In this document: in pieces, positions 1 to 11,991 of the stretch
Numbering within the stretch: position 1 is the stretch's first letter
How the letters are laid out: every line of letters begins with the position of its first letter
From: Nilaparvata lugens
Taxonomy: Eukaryota; Arthropoda; Insecta; Hemiptera; Delphacidae
Direction of reading: 5' to 3'
Assembly: GCF_014356525.2 (NCBI RefSeq)
Contig: NC_052506.1
Coordinates: 14,754,783-14,818,782, forward strand
DNA: 64,000 bases
Program-made: the position numbers and the translations under genes
The notes under the pieces: model-generated
What the model was told of the DNA's origin: nothing
What the model saw: the letters and a program-made list of their open reading frames with translations, nothing else
The model's database searches: none

Positions 1-1050
1 CCACCCTTTATGTGTTGGGCAGCGCCTCCCCTGACGGCGACCCCCTTAAATAACAATACATTCATTATTGCCAACGAACCCGGTCAACAACTATTGTCTG
101 TATTTCACTAGAATACTAATCCGACGAATTGGTTCTTAAATTTTATTGGATGGTAGATTACATTTTCCAGTCAATGTTCGAGTGTCTAAATGAACTGAAA
201 GGATACCGTACATTAAAAAAGTATGAAATAAATGTATATATTAAAAAAATCGTCAGCTTCTTAGAATAAAGAGTAATGGGTTGATAACATTTTGCATTAT
301 TCTTCGGTTGTGCTATAAGAATGAATGACTAATAATTATTATGGAAATTTATTGTTGAAGTTTAAAACAATGGCAATTGACAATTTAAACAATGGTTATC
401 ACTTCTAGATATTCAAGCAATGGTATATTGAGGTTGAGTAGTAGAGAGGACTCAAAAGTCCTATCTCCGCCTAATAATTTTTTTTTTCATTTCATTTTTT
501 TAAATTGAAAATTCGTGAATTGTGAAAATTCATGGCGAATAATCGACTACATCACAGGAGAATGTTAGAAAGAGACACCTGAGGCAACATAGCAGAGATC
601 TTTTGGAATGTATTCTATAAAAAGGTTCAACCTATAATAAAAAGATCAGTGCTTGTTAGAATTTCTCAGATATGATAGTATGATTTGTCCAAAATTCCTA
701 ACTCAGAATACAATTATTATTATGAATGTTTCATGCCATTTGTGACTTGAGAACTTTCCGCGAAGACTGAACATAGGTGAAAATAGTGGAATTTTTATCT
801 TTTGTTTGCAAAATATATTTCAAAGCTTTTTCGTGAGGATTCACTTGACAAGTAGAACTATAATACTTTAACAATTTGGATTTGGATCAGTTTTGGGCTA
901 CACCTGTTGCTCTCGCCCAATCATATCTTTTATTATGATTTGTGATTATATTGATGTATAAAAAATGAATAAAGATAGGCTACTGATCACTGGACATCGG
1001 ATGTACAACAAAATTAGATCACTCAGTCTATGACAGATTGTCGAATTGTA
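1..1050. other. AT-rich non-coding DNA
   Basis: There is no ORF of note and no recognised repeat. The first 50 bases are GC-rich and may be the edge of an island cut by the window. The rest is AT-rich with short homopolymer runs. Confidence 0.5.
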
Positions 1051-1054
1051 AGAT

Positions 1055-1330
1055 AGAGTGCAGCAGTGGTTGTGGCTGATGGGGTGACGGAGGTTTGGTG
1101 TTTGGCTAGGAGTGAAAGGCTAGGGGGATGGAGGGTCGATTCTATCTGACAAAAGTGACGTTCGACTCGGCACTCAAAGGAGATTCAAAGTAAATCGAGT
1201 TCGTTTTACGCGTGACTGCCAGCATTTGCAAATTGTCCCCTGTCCAGTAACCTCTCTTTTCCTTCCCCCCTCACCACCTCTCACTCACACCCAACCCACC
1301 AATCGGCAACTTTTTTGTCACGCAAGAAAC
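1055..1330. other. GC-balanced island, candidate regulatory element
   Basis: Base composition rises well above the surroundings, with CpG dinucleotides and a C/T-rich run near 1255-1295. No reading frame is convincing. Islands of this kind recur through the window and are the best candidates for non-repetitive host sequence. No conservation data were available, so a regulatory role is inference. Confidence 0.25.
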
Positions 1331-1867
1331 CGACTAAGTGACAGTATAATGTTTAACCTATTCAAGCATCATTGTACTAAATAAAGATTTAAACCACTTT
1401 TTCTTGGACTCCTATAATTTCATAAGCAATTGCAATTTTATTTTATGCTGTGATGAAAATCAAGACAACCATCCAGATTGTGTTGAGAAATGCATAAAAT
1501 TATTATTGCTGTTTATCTTAATTATTATGTTAACTAACCAAGGCTACTCAATATAACCCTATTCTATTCATTCCTTTGTTGGCGGAGAGATCACCTTAGT
1601 TCATCTGTGATTTACTTCATTAATAATTCAATTATCTTGAGAAATTGACATCCTTAATCCTAGATTTATCATATTAAATCATATTACATGACAGTGGGCC
1701 TATCATGGGTAAAATCAAATAATAGTTTATTAAGTCATGAAAGTGGCTGTGTCTGACATAATAGTCTATATTCCACATTCTAGTGAATCAAAAAATGAAG
1801 GTTAACAGAACTAAAGTTTTGAATGTCTATCAGATAATTGAAATTCATCAAAGAGAATTATTCTTGT
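1331..1867. other. AT-rich non-coding DNA
   Basis: No coding frame or clear repeat is seen. Confidence 0.45.
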
Positions 1868-2046
1868 TATAGAATCAGGCTTTCTATGAGCTAGTCACGG
1901 AAATAATACTAATAGACTTGAATTTTCACAGAGAGTGGTACATGAATATAGTATACAATATCCTGGGTATAGAATCAGGCTTTCTATGAGCTAGTCATGG
2001 AAATAATACTAATGGACTTGAATTTTCACAAAGACTAGTACATTTC
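1868..2046 (+). repeat. 100-bp direct tandem repeat, about 1.8 copies
   Basis: The word starting TATAGAATCAGGC at 1868 recurs at 1968, and the following 60-70 bases match with only a few substitutions (for example CACGG/CATGG and AATAGAC/AATGGAC). The period is 100 bp. The second copy fades out near 2046. This looks like a local tandem duplication. Confidence 0.85.
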
Positions 2047-2625
2047 TTAAGAAAGAAATGAAAGGAGAGATGCTCCAATAATCTTTTGGAGATTTGAGTA
2101 CAATACATTGTAATGTTACTCAGTACTTTGAAATTCACAATAAAGTTCTTCTTGTTTTTCCATTCAAGGTTTAGGCTCTTGCCTGTTCGACTTAAAACAG
2201 TATATTATATCTTATCTATCACAGTACACTATTTCTAGAATTCAAATGAAAAGGAAAAATGTTTGGCCATCCCATATTCTATATTTTATTGTCATTTTCT
2301 CCGTGGTCTACCTATATCTCTTGATCCTATGGGGTGGTAGTGAACATTTTTAAGGGAATCCTCTCTATTGACATACTCTCACAATAAAGTTCGAAAATAA
2401 ATACTCGTAATTTTCCTCTCATTTATTTTTGTAGGTTTACTTGATAGTTTTATTACATAGAATCACTAGCACCCATTTATTTTCTTTGATGATAAAGCCA
2501 GTTTCAGGAAATAATTTACTTGTTCCATAATATTTTTCAAACTGAAGGCTCTTGTTAACCTAAATACACGTGCAAGACTTTGTAGAATGATCAAGAGTGG
2601 AGGTAGACAATCCAAGGCCTACTGA
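2047..2625. other. AT-rich non-coding DNA
   Basis: Nothing recognisable apart from short A/T runs. Confidence 0.45.
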
Positions 2626-2629
2626 CAAT

Positions 2630-2928
2630 TATAGGTGTGTCGTTTGCAGGCGACGATTCAATTTTTCGCCGGAGTTGCACAAGCAATCAGATGGGAGTGG
2701 AGCGGGGTGCAGCCCTTTGCCCGGGGCTGTGGTGGGTTTGCTTTGTGCACGGAGGAGCAAGTAAGACAAACGGTGTGCCGTGTCGTGTCGTGCTGTGTTG
2801 TACCGCGGCCAGCCAATCATGAGCAATGATCGTCTCTTCGGGGATTAAAAATGTCAAGACAGGAGCTGCACACCCCTCGGTTCTGCCGCAGCCACCCACT
2901 GTCAACCGAAAACAACATTTTGTGAGAT
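2630..2928. other. GC-balanced island, candidate regulatory element
   Basis: A GC-rich block with frequent CpG and short overlapping ORFs in several frames. Such ORFs are expected by chance where stop codons are rare. A CTG/TTG microsatellite lies directly downstream. No protein family is recognisable. Confidence 0.25.
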
Positions 2929-2971
2929 TGCTGTTGTTGCTGCTGCTGCTGCTGTTGTTGCTGCTACTGCT
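2929..2971 (+). repeat. CTG/TTG trinucleotide microsatellite
   Basis: The run alternates TGC/TGT triplets with only minor interruptions. It gives a leucine run in one frame, but that frame has no support as a gene. Confidence 0.85.
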
Positions 2972-2999
2972 CCCTTCAACTTTGCCAATTAAAGTGACA

Positions 3000-3930
3000 T
3001 GCTTAGAATTCTTTTAATCCATTTTGTTTCGGCGTTTGTTCGCAACAGAATTATCGATTACCGGGCACCGATACACAGCAGGTTGCACAAGTAGAAGGAA
3101 ATAAAACTACAACCAACTTTTCATTATAGAAGCCCAGCAGCATCCGTTTTTGAACAAGAAGAGGTGCTCCAAATGTGATTCAAAAACATTTTTTTTTATT
3201 CAACAAGATTATTGTTGTAAACATTCATTATGCTCTTCCATATTTTGCAATAATGAATTCCCATTTGCAATAAATGATTATTTTTTCAAACTATTCTACC
3301 GGAACTTAATATAATATTTTTGAACTTTCTATGTTATTTTTAAGAAGCGAAATCTTGATTTCAATCACTCTATATAATTTATCTATTTATTTATCATCTA
3401 CAATCAACTTAAGGACGAAGAAACAGACTACAGTCCAAAACTTCTTCTCATCCCAATTTCATAAAATAAATTGTCCAAATAAAGATTATATTATGGATAG
3501 ATGGTCAAATCTGTTAATTCTCTTCTATCAATCAGACTTGATTTTGTCTATTGATGAGTGAGATTGAATTCATTGAATTAATTTAAGATAAAGTAATTTG
3601 ATTAATTAAGATGAATGCATCAAAACATTTGAAATTATTTTTATTAGAATAATAATAATAATTTCTCTGATTACCAATGAATGAGGAGTTTATTGACAAA
3701 ACATATACAAGATAATTATATTATACATACAAAATTCCTAATACCAAACTTAGTTTCAATTATGATACCCCACTATAATAATGTGTCGGGGTGATCATAA
3801 CATTCTTTTCTAAAATAAGTATAAAAAATTTAGTTAGTAATTTTTTAGTAAAAATGAAGTTATGATATTGAAGTATCTATATCATAGATGTATTGTTATA
3901 AATACTCTTTGAACTGCTGAAACACTGAAG
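3000..3930. other. AT-rich non-coding DNA
   Basis: Homopolymer T (near 3190) and AT-rich sequence. The short ORF at 3331-3561 has low-complexity composition and is not supported as a gene. Confidence 0.45.
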
Positions 3931-3933
3931 CCT

Positions 3934-4076
3934 GGTTGCACAAAAGCCGGTTAAATTTTAACCGTGATCAAATTTACGCGAACCGATCAGAGAAGGCCTT
4001 TTTGATAATACGGCTTCTCTGATTGGTTCTCGTGGAATTGATCACGATTAAAATTTGACCGGCTTTTGTGCGACCG
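3934..4076. mobile_element. Palindromic foldback MITE
   Basis: Two long inverted arms (about 3934-4000 and 4010-4076) flank a spacer of about 10 bases. The outer word GGTTGCACAAAAGCCGG on the left pairs with CCGGCTTTTGTGC on the right. The inner words GTGATCAA and TTGATCAC, and AGAGAAGGCC and GGCTTCTCT, also pair. The element has no coding capacity. This outer terminus looks familiar to me from insect genomes, but I could not verify a family name. Confidence 0.8.
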
Positions 4077-4079
4077 GCA

Positions 4080-5167
4080 CTCAGAGTTAGAACACTCAAC
4101 TGAATAAGGAAAACTATTTCTCACAACACTGATAAATGACTATAGTAAAATATACTGAATATAGTATACCTAATGATATAGTGCAGACCTCTCGTCGCAA
4201 TTATATATGGAAAATCCATTCCATACAACTTCTGTCTGGAAATAATCTAATACTGACTTGAAAGATGAATTCCGTTATAGAAAATGTAATTTATTATGAA
4301 TTGAGATCCTCTCTCTCCTCGTTGGAAAATATCATCGAAATTTTAGGGGCTGAAAATAATAGATTGGATGAAGATGCAATAATATTATTATCATCAGAGG
4401 TTTTACAATTTTTGGAATGATGAGTCTCGATTCTAATTATAAGTCAAGATTGGAAGCGGTGTAGGATTTCTTTAATAAGGGGACAATCTGTGAATTTCAA
4501 TCCTGTATTGTACATCCATCCCTTGTTTTTGTGAATTTGCTGGAAAAAACGAAAACTCCCCCACATCACCCATCTCATAAACTCTGTAACACTAGTTTGG
4601 GAGCCACGTTTATTGCTTCCATAGATATTTGAAACGTCAAACTTAATGAATTAATTGAATTGCTCCTTGATCACTGGAGGGATGTGATATGATTAGGCCC
4701 CACCAGATAAAAAACGTGATGAATAATAATTGGAATAGAAAAAATTGCAAGTCAGGTTCAATTTGCAGTGGAGCTTGTCATCTCATCTTGCAAACAGCGA
4801 ATTCCACGCCGCTGTCGAGTGACAGTTTCAAATTAAAAATCCAATAACAAGCCTCGGCTTCAAGTCGCCTACTTTTTCAATAAATCGTACGATATGTATT
4901 CTTTCCTATACAGCCAGTCAAATTGTTGACTTTTTAATGAATTGAATCCGACAAGTGTAGATTGTTCCGATTTTATTGGATTTTTTCTCTCTGGTAAAAC
5001 TAGAAATGCTCGAAATAACCAATTATTGAAGGCATGTGATAGGAGGAGTGTTTTAGGTATTTGAATGATTCCCTTTCAGCTCAAGTAGCCTAATTAATTG
5101 TCACTGATTGTTTGGAAACATGTCTGTTTATGTGGGGGCTTCTCTAATATTCTTCTCCTTCTGCTAG
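4080..5167. other. AT-rich non-coding DNA with a small island
   Basis: Mostly AT-rich. A modestly GC-balanced stretch at about 4780-4880 could be a minor island. No coding signal or repeat was identified. Confidence 0.4.
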
Positions 5168-5261
5168 TGCCTATTCGTTTCGGAAATTGGCGATCACCCT
5201 GACTGTGGATATCCTATTTACAGCCATTCTAAAAAGTAATGTTGCAGTCTTGGAGAACCAG
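5168..5261 (+). other. Candidate 94-bp internal exon
   Basis: A pyrimidine-rich tract ending in CTGCTAG at 5161-5167 is a good splice acceptor. The sequence CAG|GTACGC at 5259-5267 is a good donor. The interval is 94 bases, and one frame (starting at its second base) stays open throughout and encodes about 31 residues, mostly hydrophobic. A second frame is open for 23 codons before a stop. No family is recognisable. It could equally be a non-coding or cryptic exon. Confidence 0.22.
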
Positions 5262-5765
5262 GTACGCAAGTTTCTTTTTTCTGGCCTCTTCCTTTACAGT
5301 CTCGAATATTTAGACTGTGTCAATAAACACATGAGAAATGAGTATGGGATAGAGAATAATAAAGAATATGGGAATATGGGATCGAAGATGAATATTGAAA
5401 AAAATCCATCTGCATAAGATTTTTGACAACTGACTCGGGCTATGGATGTTTTGGTGAGACAACATCTGAAGATAAGAAATAAATATACTTCTATTGAGTC
5501 AAATTGCTGATTACACTCTCATTCATAGCTTTTCTTAGCTAATCACGTTAGATTAGCTTAATATTCTAACATTGACAACAATGGGATAATGTGATGGAAG
5601 TACAAGTGGAATTCAAACATCAAGAAATAAAAACTTCTGAATTCCTCAAATTTTCAACTGTATTAATTATGAAATCTTGATGTTGCTTTTGGTAGAGTAA
5701 AGATGAGGAAGACTGGAGTTTGGCTTCAAATCACATTCAAGTTCTTTTTCAACTGCTCAGAAAAT
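5262..5765. other. AT-rich non-coding DNA
   Basis: If 5168-5261 is an exon this is intron. Nothing else is recognisable. Confidence 0.4.
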
Positions 5766-5769
5766 TCGC

Positions 5770-6500
5770 GAGCTGTTTGTAGGTGTTATCTGCGCTCCAG
5801 CCCACGGCAGGGCGGCTTGTGATTTGGACGCAGCGCAGAGTGACAGACACTATCAGCCTGCAGCTAGCTGTGTCGGCTCTCGAGTTACTTATATTCGTGC
5901 CGATGCAATGTGCACTACTGAGAGACTACGGTACTCGCTGGAGTTGAGCAGATTCCACCCTATGTCGTCATTGATTTCCACGTGTCTGCCAGATCAACGA
6001 TGCAGGGAGATTGGCAGGGTATTAAATTGTCTCGAGCATAACAAGAACGGGCATGGCGAAAGAGTGGCGTGATGTTGAGGAGGAGGGGGAGAAGGATGAA
6101 GAAGACACGAGCTCGGAGACATCGCGATTGTGTCTCCCCCCTCTCCCAACCCTCGCCGGCTATGATTGCGACATCGTTTCAATCATTCCACTTGGATCTT
6201 CTTCCCATTTTCTTGGCTCGATTTTTCATTCCCGGTTTGATGCCACCTCGATCATGTCACTGTGCCCCCCTCATGGGGATCCACGGCCTTCGGATGCCGC
6301 TGGCTTTTTCGATTATCATCCTCTGCTCCTCTGCAGTCGAATGTTTGCAGCAGACGTACCTGACGTTTTTCTATTCCTCGACAAAATTATCGACAATGTC
6401 ACTGCCGAGTCTCTGCACTGATAACAACATTCATCTCAACAAAATCAATTGCCAGACGAGCACATGTGCTGCGTGCATTTCCGCGCAAAACTCTGGCTAA
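5770..6500. other. GC-balanced island, candidate regulatory element
   Basis: About 700 bases of raised GC with many CpG. Long overlapping ORFs occur in three frames (6053-6421, 6069-6500 and others). None shows a domain, and overlap in several frames is typical of GC-rich non-coding DNA. The purine-rich run at 6070-6115 is low complexity. Confidence 0.25.
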
Positions 6501-6834
6501 GATTGCATGTTTTCAGAAAAATTTCGATTTCTACCAACCTGGATATATTCATGAGTGATCTTACAAGAATGATTATACCATTATCAATGATACACAATGT
6601 CACCACTAATTATGATTATATTATCAAGATCAGCTCATAACCTTAATTAAGTTTGAAAGGAATACAATTTTAAGTTATCCAGTAAGAAAACTAAAATAAT
6701 GGCTTTTAAAGGCAAATATCCTATAAGATCAAAGCTGCTTTGTTTGAGTAGTCAATTAATGCTGGAATTTCCTTATGTCACATTGTGATGGACAATAAAG
6801 TGTTTAAACAAATGTGTCTGAATACACATATATA
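6501..6834. other. AT-rich non-coding DNA
   Basis: Nothing recognisable. Confidence 0.4.
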
Positions 6835-7412
6835 GGATGTGACATAAGTTACAAAGAAGAATTGGATACTGTAAAGAAAATAGGTAAGTTTCAAATGATT
6901 TGTGGAAATATCAACATAACCTTGGGCAAGAAAGCTAGGAAAGACACAATTATGAAATTTTGAGGAGTAATGGCAGCTTCAATCCTCCTCTACGGCAGTG
7001 AATCGTGGATGACAACAAAACCACTTGAGAGTAGAGTGCAGGCTGCCGAGATGAGATTTCTTCGCAGAACCAAGGGGTGTGATAGAAGAGATCATATCAG
7101 GAACAAGGATATTAGAAGTGAGTTAAATATCTTCAGTCTGAATGAGAGAGTGGCGCAGTATCGGCATAAATGGAAGGAGCATGTCAAAAGAATGCCTGCT
7201 GAGAGGTTTCCTTTAAACATTTTCATTTATCAGCCAGTAGGCAAGAGAGAGATTGGCAGACCACGCAAAAGATGACAATAATATTAATTTCATATTGACC
7301 TTAGAAAAGGATATTTGAATAAAATATTATGACACATAACAAATTGTAAATACCAGCTGAATGTGAGTCGGAACAGGCTATAGCCTAATCCTTGATTGTA
7401 AGAAGATTATCA
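6835..7412 (+). pseudogene. 5'-truncated LINE remnant: reverse transcriptase C-terminus plus 3' UTR
   Basis: The open part (6970-7275) carries the conserved C-terminal region of insect non-LTR reverse transcriptases: LLYGSESW, then QAAEMRFLRR, then CDRRDHIRN, and ending GRPRKR. The frame is recognisable upstream to about 6835 but is broken by a stop at 6961-6963. After the stop codon comes a 3' UTR containing GAGTCGGAACAGGCTATAGCC and a short GAAGA tail, shared with the copies at 11106-11550 and 15333-15390. The catalytic core and endonuclease are missing, so this is a dead 3' fragment. The clade (RTE- or Jockey-like) is not resolved. Confidence 0.85.
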
Positions 7413-7484
7413 AAATCACAATGATACTAGTAGTTCTGTGAACAGTAGACCTCACGCAGTATTCTCATCCACAAGTACCTGATT

Positions 7485-7832
7485 GAAACTATAGACCTTA
7501 TGGAAATACAGCAATAGACTGGCTTCTCCAATCACTTGTCAGCTGATTTATGATGAATTATTCTACAGTCTGATTTTTACTCTAATATTGGCGTATGAAG
7601 GAGGCTCCTTTTTCCTTTTATATTATCCTTGAAATGCAAAATTTTCAAAAACCTTCTATATACGTCGACGCGCAATTAAAAAAGGAACATACCTGTCAAA
7701 TTTCATGGAAATCTATTACCGCGTTTCGCCGTGAATGCGCAACATATAAACATATAAACATTTAAACATTAAGAGAAATGCCAAACCGTCGACTTGAATC
7801 TTAGACCTCACTTCGCTCGGTCAATTAAATAA
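7485..7832. repeat. Dispersed repeat, non-coding
   Basis: The stretch from about 7600 to 7832 includes ACGTCGACGCGCAATTAAAA, a duplicated ACATATAAAC word and the terminus CTTCGCTCGGTCAA. It resembles a dispersed repeat I associate with hemipteran genomes (recall, unverified). TAGACCT words near 7493 and 7800 may mark related ends. It has no coding capacity. Confidence 0.45.
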
Positions 7833-8735
7833 AAATGAATTGAAATACAGTACTATAATTTTCCATTATAAATTATATGTAGAGATTCGAAGCATTTGAA
7901 GATAGTAATATCAGAGCAAACATAAAGTTCAAACTACATTCTAGTATGCGAGACTTGGTCTGGAGTATGGACCTTATAATATAATTTATATGTTCTCACT
8001 GGGTGGTTTAATCCTATAAATCTACAGAGTAAAGAATACTGAAAATAGTTTCAAGATAATAGTATATTAGTATTCTCAACGATCGAAGACCATATTCTAT
8101 CAATCATCTAAAAGAGTTTCAGCAAAAACTTCCAAACTACTCCGAATTGAGACCTCATTTATTTTCTTATCAATTTGATAAACCAAAAATCGTCGTCAGT
8201 CAAAAGTTCCTTTCGTTTGTAATTTAGTCAAAAATATAGTCCAAAGGGTTATGTTGAGAATCACATCAGCAATTTAAGCGTTTTAGCGTTTAATTCTGTA
8301 TCTATTCCAATTCTCAAAAATATGTATTAATAATTACTCATCTTATCCTCTTTCTTTTCAAAACTTTTCCTATTTGAAATCTTCCTATTTGCTATCTGTT
8401 TTTCTCCACTTTTCTTTATTCTCTTTCCAACGTATTGAATACTGTTAGGCCTACACATGTTTTTTTCCTGATATCCATATTCACTATGCATGGAATCAAC
8501 AAATTCATCTTTGATTCCAATTCTTACTGTATTATCTTCCTTCGGTAGCCTGTCTATTCATTTGTTTTTCTTTTTTCTTTTTCTTTCAGCAGTGAAATGA
8601 TTGAGTTTATTGAAAAACACTTATTTTCCAAGACTTTTATTAATCAATATTGAACTCATATTTATCACATTTTATTGTCATTTCTTTCTTCTATTTTCTT
8701 ATATTAACTCTGCATATTTTGTATTGTATTTTTTC
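7833..8735. other. AT-rich non-coding DNA
   Basis: Pyrimidine-rich patches occur at 8340-8420 and 8560-8590. An acceptor-like CTTTCTTTCAG at about 8579-8590 has no convincing exon after it. Confidence 0.4.
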
Positions 8736-8805
8736 GCTAACGACGTGGTTAAGTGGTAGAGTGGAGACTACTGTCCAAACTTCGCCTCGTCAAAAAAAAA
8801 AAAAA
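8736..8805 (+). repeat. Short tRNA-like (A-box) sequence with A tail, possible SINE head
   Basis: TGGTTAAGTGGTAGAG at about 8746-8761 resembles a pol III A box. Flanking GACG (8742-8745) and CGTC (8788-8791) could pair weakly. A 14-base A run follows directly. There is no convincing B box and no cloverleaf, so it is not an intact tRNA gene. A truncated SINE copy is the simplest reading. Confidence 0.35.
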
Positions 8806-8999
8806 TGAAGAAGTCATTCTATTCTATTTTCACTTCTAAATAATTTTAATGCAGAATTCATTCAATCGGAATAGAAATAAAGTAGTCAAAGTGATTTTGT
8901 TTATTTGTGAAATGTTGAGCAGCATTGGGACGCAACGGCTTGTACTAAATGGAGTCGCAAGAATCAAGGAGCTTCTGCAAACTGAATAAGATTGTGGAC

Positions 9000-9670
9000 A
9001 CTCCATCAGTGGCGGGCGTTTGTCGAAGGGAATGCGCCAGTGAAGGGATGAAGAGTGAAGTACAACATTATTAATGCCTTATTTGAGTGTCGTGTTATCG
9101 ACGACGGAATGGACAAGAGCCAGGAGGCTTTTGCTGCTGAAGGAGTTTGTCGTGAGATGGATTTTCGGCAGGAGGGGGGTGGGAGAGGGAGGTTGATAGT
9201 GTTGACAGCTTGCAGATTCAATTCCCGACGGAGTGGTGGACGATGCCGATTCAAAGAGCGTCGTCGCCGCCTTGGCCGGTGCGGGCCCTTAAGGGCGCCC
9301 GGGGTGGTGGCGGGTAGGGGCTGGTCGTCAATGTTTGCCGAAGGGACGCGCTGCTGACCACTCAAGGCGGCGCATATCGCCGGACCTTTGATAGAAAATT
9401 GGAAACCGGAGAAAGAGAATCGGAAATGGAATTGCCGGACGTGATGTCCCCAAATGGAGGTTCCCAACTGCCACATTACCGATATCAGGCACCCCAGCAC
9501 CCCACCTGCTCCAGTCGAGCCCACATAACCATCGAGGAAAACTCATCTGAACCCGTCTCAGGTGGATGGGAGGGAGAAGGTTGACTGCGATTTGAGAAGA
9601 AGAGCGCCACTTGCACGTAGGCGGTCAGGCGGTCGGCGTCTGCTGGCTCAACAACATCCTCGACCACGTG
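9000..9670. other. GC-rich CpG island, candidate regulatory element
   Basis: One of the strongest CpG islands in the window, with a run of CG-rich words around 9255-9380. ORFs overlap in both strands (9006-9524 minus, 9055-9357 plus) without any recognisable domain. The content suggests a regulatory element or an unannotated 5' exon. No TATA box or initiator can be assigned. Confidence 0.3.
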
Positions 9671-11100
9671 CTATGAATATTTGAACATTCAAATTGAATG
9701 TCTCAATAGATGCTGCAGCAGGAAAGCTCAAGCTTCAAATGATTACTCATTCAATCTAATCTGAATATCCATCAAATAGTATCACCATATCTTCCACATC
9801 CACTTATGTGAACCAAGATTATCTTAAATTAATCCTACTAAGGATCATACTCAGTACTCACATGGATATCCACCATGATGAAGCACATCAGTAATCACTC
9901 AGGGTCTTTCCAGAGTCCATCCACTATTCCAGTAATTTCTGTCAATATAGATTGGAACATAGTAGCTCATGTTTGGAAATAATAACTATTTTCTAACAAA
10001 TTATAGTATTGTGATGATTGTATGACTCCACGGTTTTTGACTTTTGCTAGTGTCCTTTACTGGCCTTGAATTTATATACAAAAAGGAATCATCATCTAAA
10101 TAAATTGTCTTCAAGTGGGATTCAAACAGAATTCTGTAGGAATTTGATGAAATTTACTCATAACTTATTTATTTATGTTATTTATTTATTTACGTTATTT
10201 ATTTATGAGAACATTTTTATAAATTATTCCACATGTTTTATCCTAGGAATAAATTGTTCCACAAATGTAATATGATGGTAATATTCTTGAATACTTGATT
10301 GATGCAATTCTATGGACATTTTGAATTTCAGATGATGTATACGAGATATTTATTTATTTATTTAGATATTATTCTTATCAAAGTTGTAAGTATGAGTATC
10401 ATTCACTTATGATTGATCTGGAGGTTTGATAATAGCAGTAACGATAAGCACAGTTACTTCAACTTGTAATAATAATTACTATGAATATATTAATAATTAT
10501 TTTCCTTATTATTATTATAAATAGGCCTAGTGAAGAGGTTGTTAAATATAATTCATTATTAGAAAAGAAGAACTGATTATTAGGTCAAAAACATAATTGA
10601 TACGTCCAAGTAACTTTAATTGACTTCAATGATGTTTTACAGAATATGAGGAATTTAAGAACATGAGTATTAATGAATGCTGGTGCATCCTCAGCTTCTG
10701 TTAAGTTGTTATGCGGGTTGCCGCTTTCTTTTTGAAGGGGATCTCCACACAGTATCTGAGAAAAGTAATTCACGGAGAGTGTTCTATAAAAAATGAATAT
10801 ATTTGAAGACTAATTATGATCCCTGGAACAAATCAAAATACTTGAAAATCCAAAAAATTGCATAAAGCCCACAGAAAAAGTGACTTATTTCGAATGTACA
10901 AGAACAAGTAACAGGAATTGGAATATTGTACTCTTACTATTCTCCATTAAGCAACATACGCGGTAATAAGAAAATAAACAATAGAGAGAATCATAGGAGG
11001 CTCCTGAAATAATTCAGCAGGTTAGGTAACAGATTTGAACTCTCACTCGAGAAACAGTGGAATGAATTCCATGACAATAAATATTCAAACGGAAACAGAA
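9671..11100. other. AT-rich non-coding DNA with (TTTA)n runs
   Basis: Short TTTA/TTAT arrays occur at about 10158-10205 and 10348-10365. No other structure was identified. LINE remnants begin at about 11106. Confidence 0.45.
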
Positions 11101-11105
11101 CAATT

Positions 11106-11550
11106 ATGAGAATGATTACAGATACAATTATGAAATTTTATAAGGTAATGGCCGCTCCAGTCCTCCTCCTCTATGGTAGTGAATCATGGGTTACTACGGA
11201 GCCACTTGAAAGTAGAGTGCAGGCAGCCGAGATGAGATTTTTCCGAAGAGCCAAGGGATGTGACAGAAGAGATCATTTCAATAATGAAGATATTAGGAAA
11301 GAATTGAAAATCTGCAGCATGAATGAAAGAGTTACGGAGAATCGGCATCAATGGAGGGAGCATGTTCAAAGAATGTCAGCTGAAAGAATACCATTCAAAG
11401 TCTATAATTATCAGCCAGTAGGCAAAAGAGATGTTGGCAGACCACGCAAGCGGTGACAATAATATGATTTTTTATGTTTATTTGAATAGTTTGCTAGATG
11501 TGAGTCGGAACAGGTTAAAGCCTAATTCTTGTTTGTAAGAAGAAGAAGAA
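11106..11550 (+). pseudogene. 5'-truncated LINE remnant: reverse transcriptase C-terminus plus 3' UTR
   Basis: The ORF at 11106-11456 matches the fragment at 6970-7275 along its whole length: LLYGSESW, QAAEMRFFRR, CDRRDHFNN and terminal GRPRKR. The 3' UTR contains GAGTCGGAACAGGTTAAAGCC and ends in a GAAGAAGAAGAAGA microsatellite at about 11538-11551. The polymerase core is absent. The two copies differ by many substitutions, so they are independent old insertions and not a segmental duplication. Confidence 0.87.
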
Positions 11551-11991
11551 GATTATGAGAATAGCTGGTTTTAATAGATAATTATCACGATTCCATCTCT
11601 GGATTGATCAGTCATAACGAATATGAATAATACAATCATTAGTGACAATAAAAAGTTATTTGTGTTTCACAATGATTTTGAATTTGATAGTAATTTCAAG
11701 CGATTGAAATTTCAATTTTTTTTAGTCTTCAACTTCGAGTTTCCTTTAATTTTTGCCATCTTCAGAGCAGAGGACTACGAATTTAAACCCCTTAAAGAAA
11801 AGCAAATTTTAATGTTTTAGAGAAACAGAACATTTTCAACATCAATTTATTGTTTTTCAATCAATAATCCCTAATGAATCGAATTGTCTCTGTAATAATT
11901 TATTTTTTCATTCACTGGATCTTAGTTGAGACTAATTCCAATTTTAATTTCTTTTTTTGCCTCATATTCTATATCAATGAGAGAATGATAA
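11551..11991. other. AT-rich non-coding DNA
   Basis: The short ORF at 11623-11820 is F/L/K-rich and has no recognisable features. Confidence 0.4.

Noticed and set aside
1868..2046. CRISPR-like array
   Set aside because: Only two contiguous copies of a 100-base unit with no spacers, in a eukaryotic context.
2629..3017. Several overlapping short ORFs on both strands
   Set aside because: They overlap each other in GC-rich DNA, include a leucine run from a microsatellite and show no domain.
6053..6500. ORFs of 122 and 143 codons as possible genes
   Set aside because: They overlap in different frames, share no recognisable motif and lie in a GC-rich island where long open frames are expected by chance.
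9006..9524. 172-codon minus-strand ORF
   Set aside because: Arginine/serine/proline-rich translation of a CpG island, with competing open frames on the other strand and no domain.
10158..10205. Origin-like AT-rich TTTA array
   Set aside because: Simple-sequence repeats of this kind are common in AT-rich insect DNA and give no evidence of an origin.
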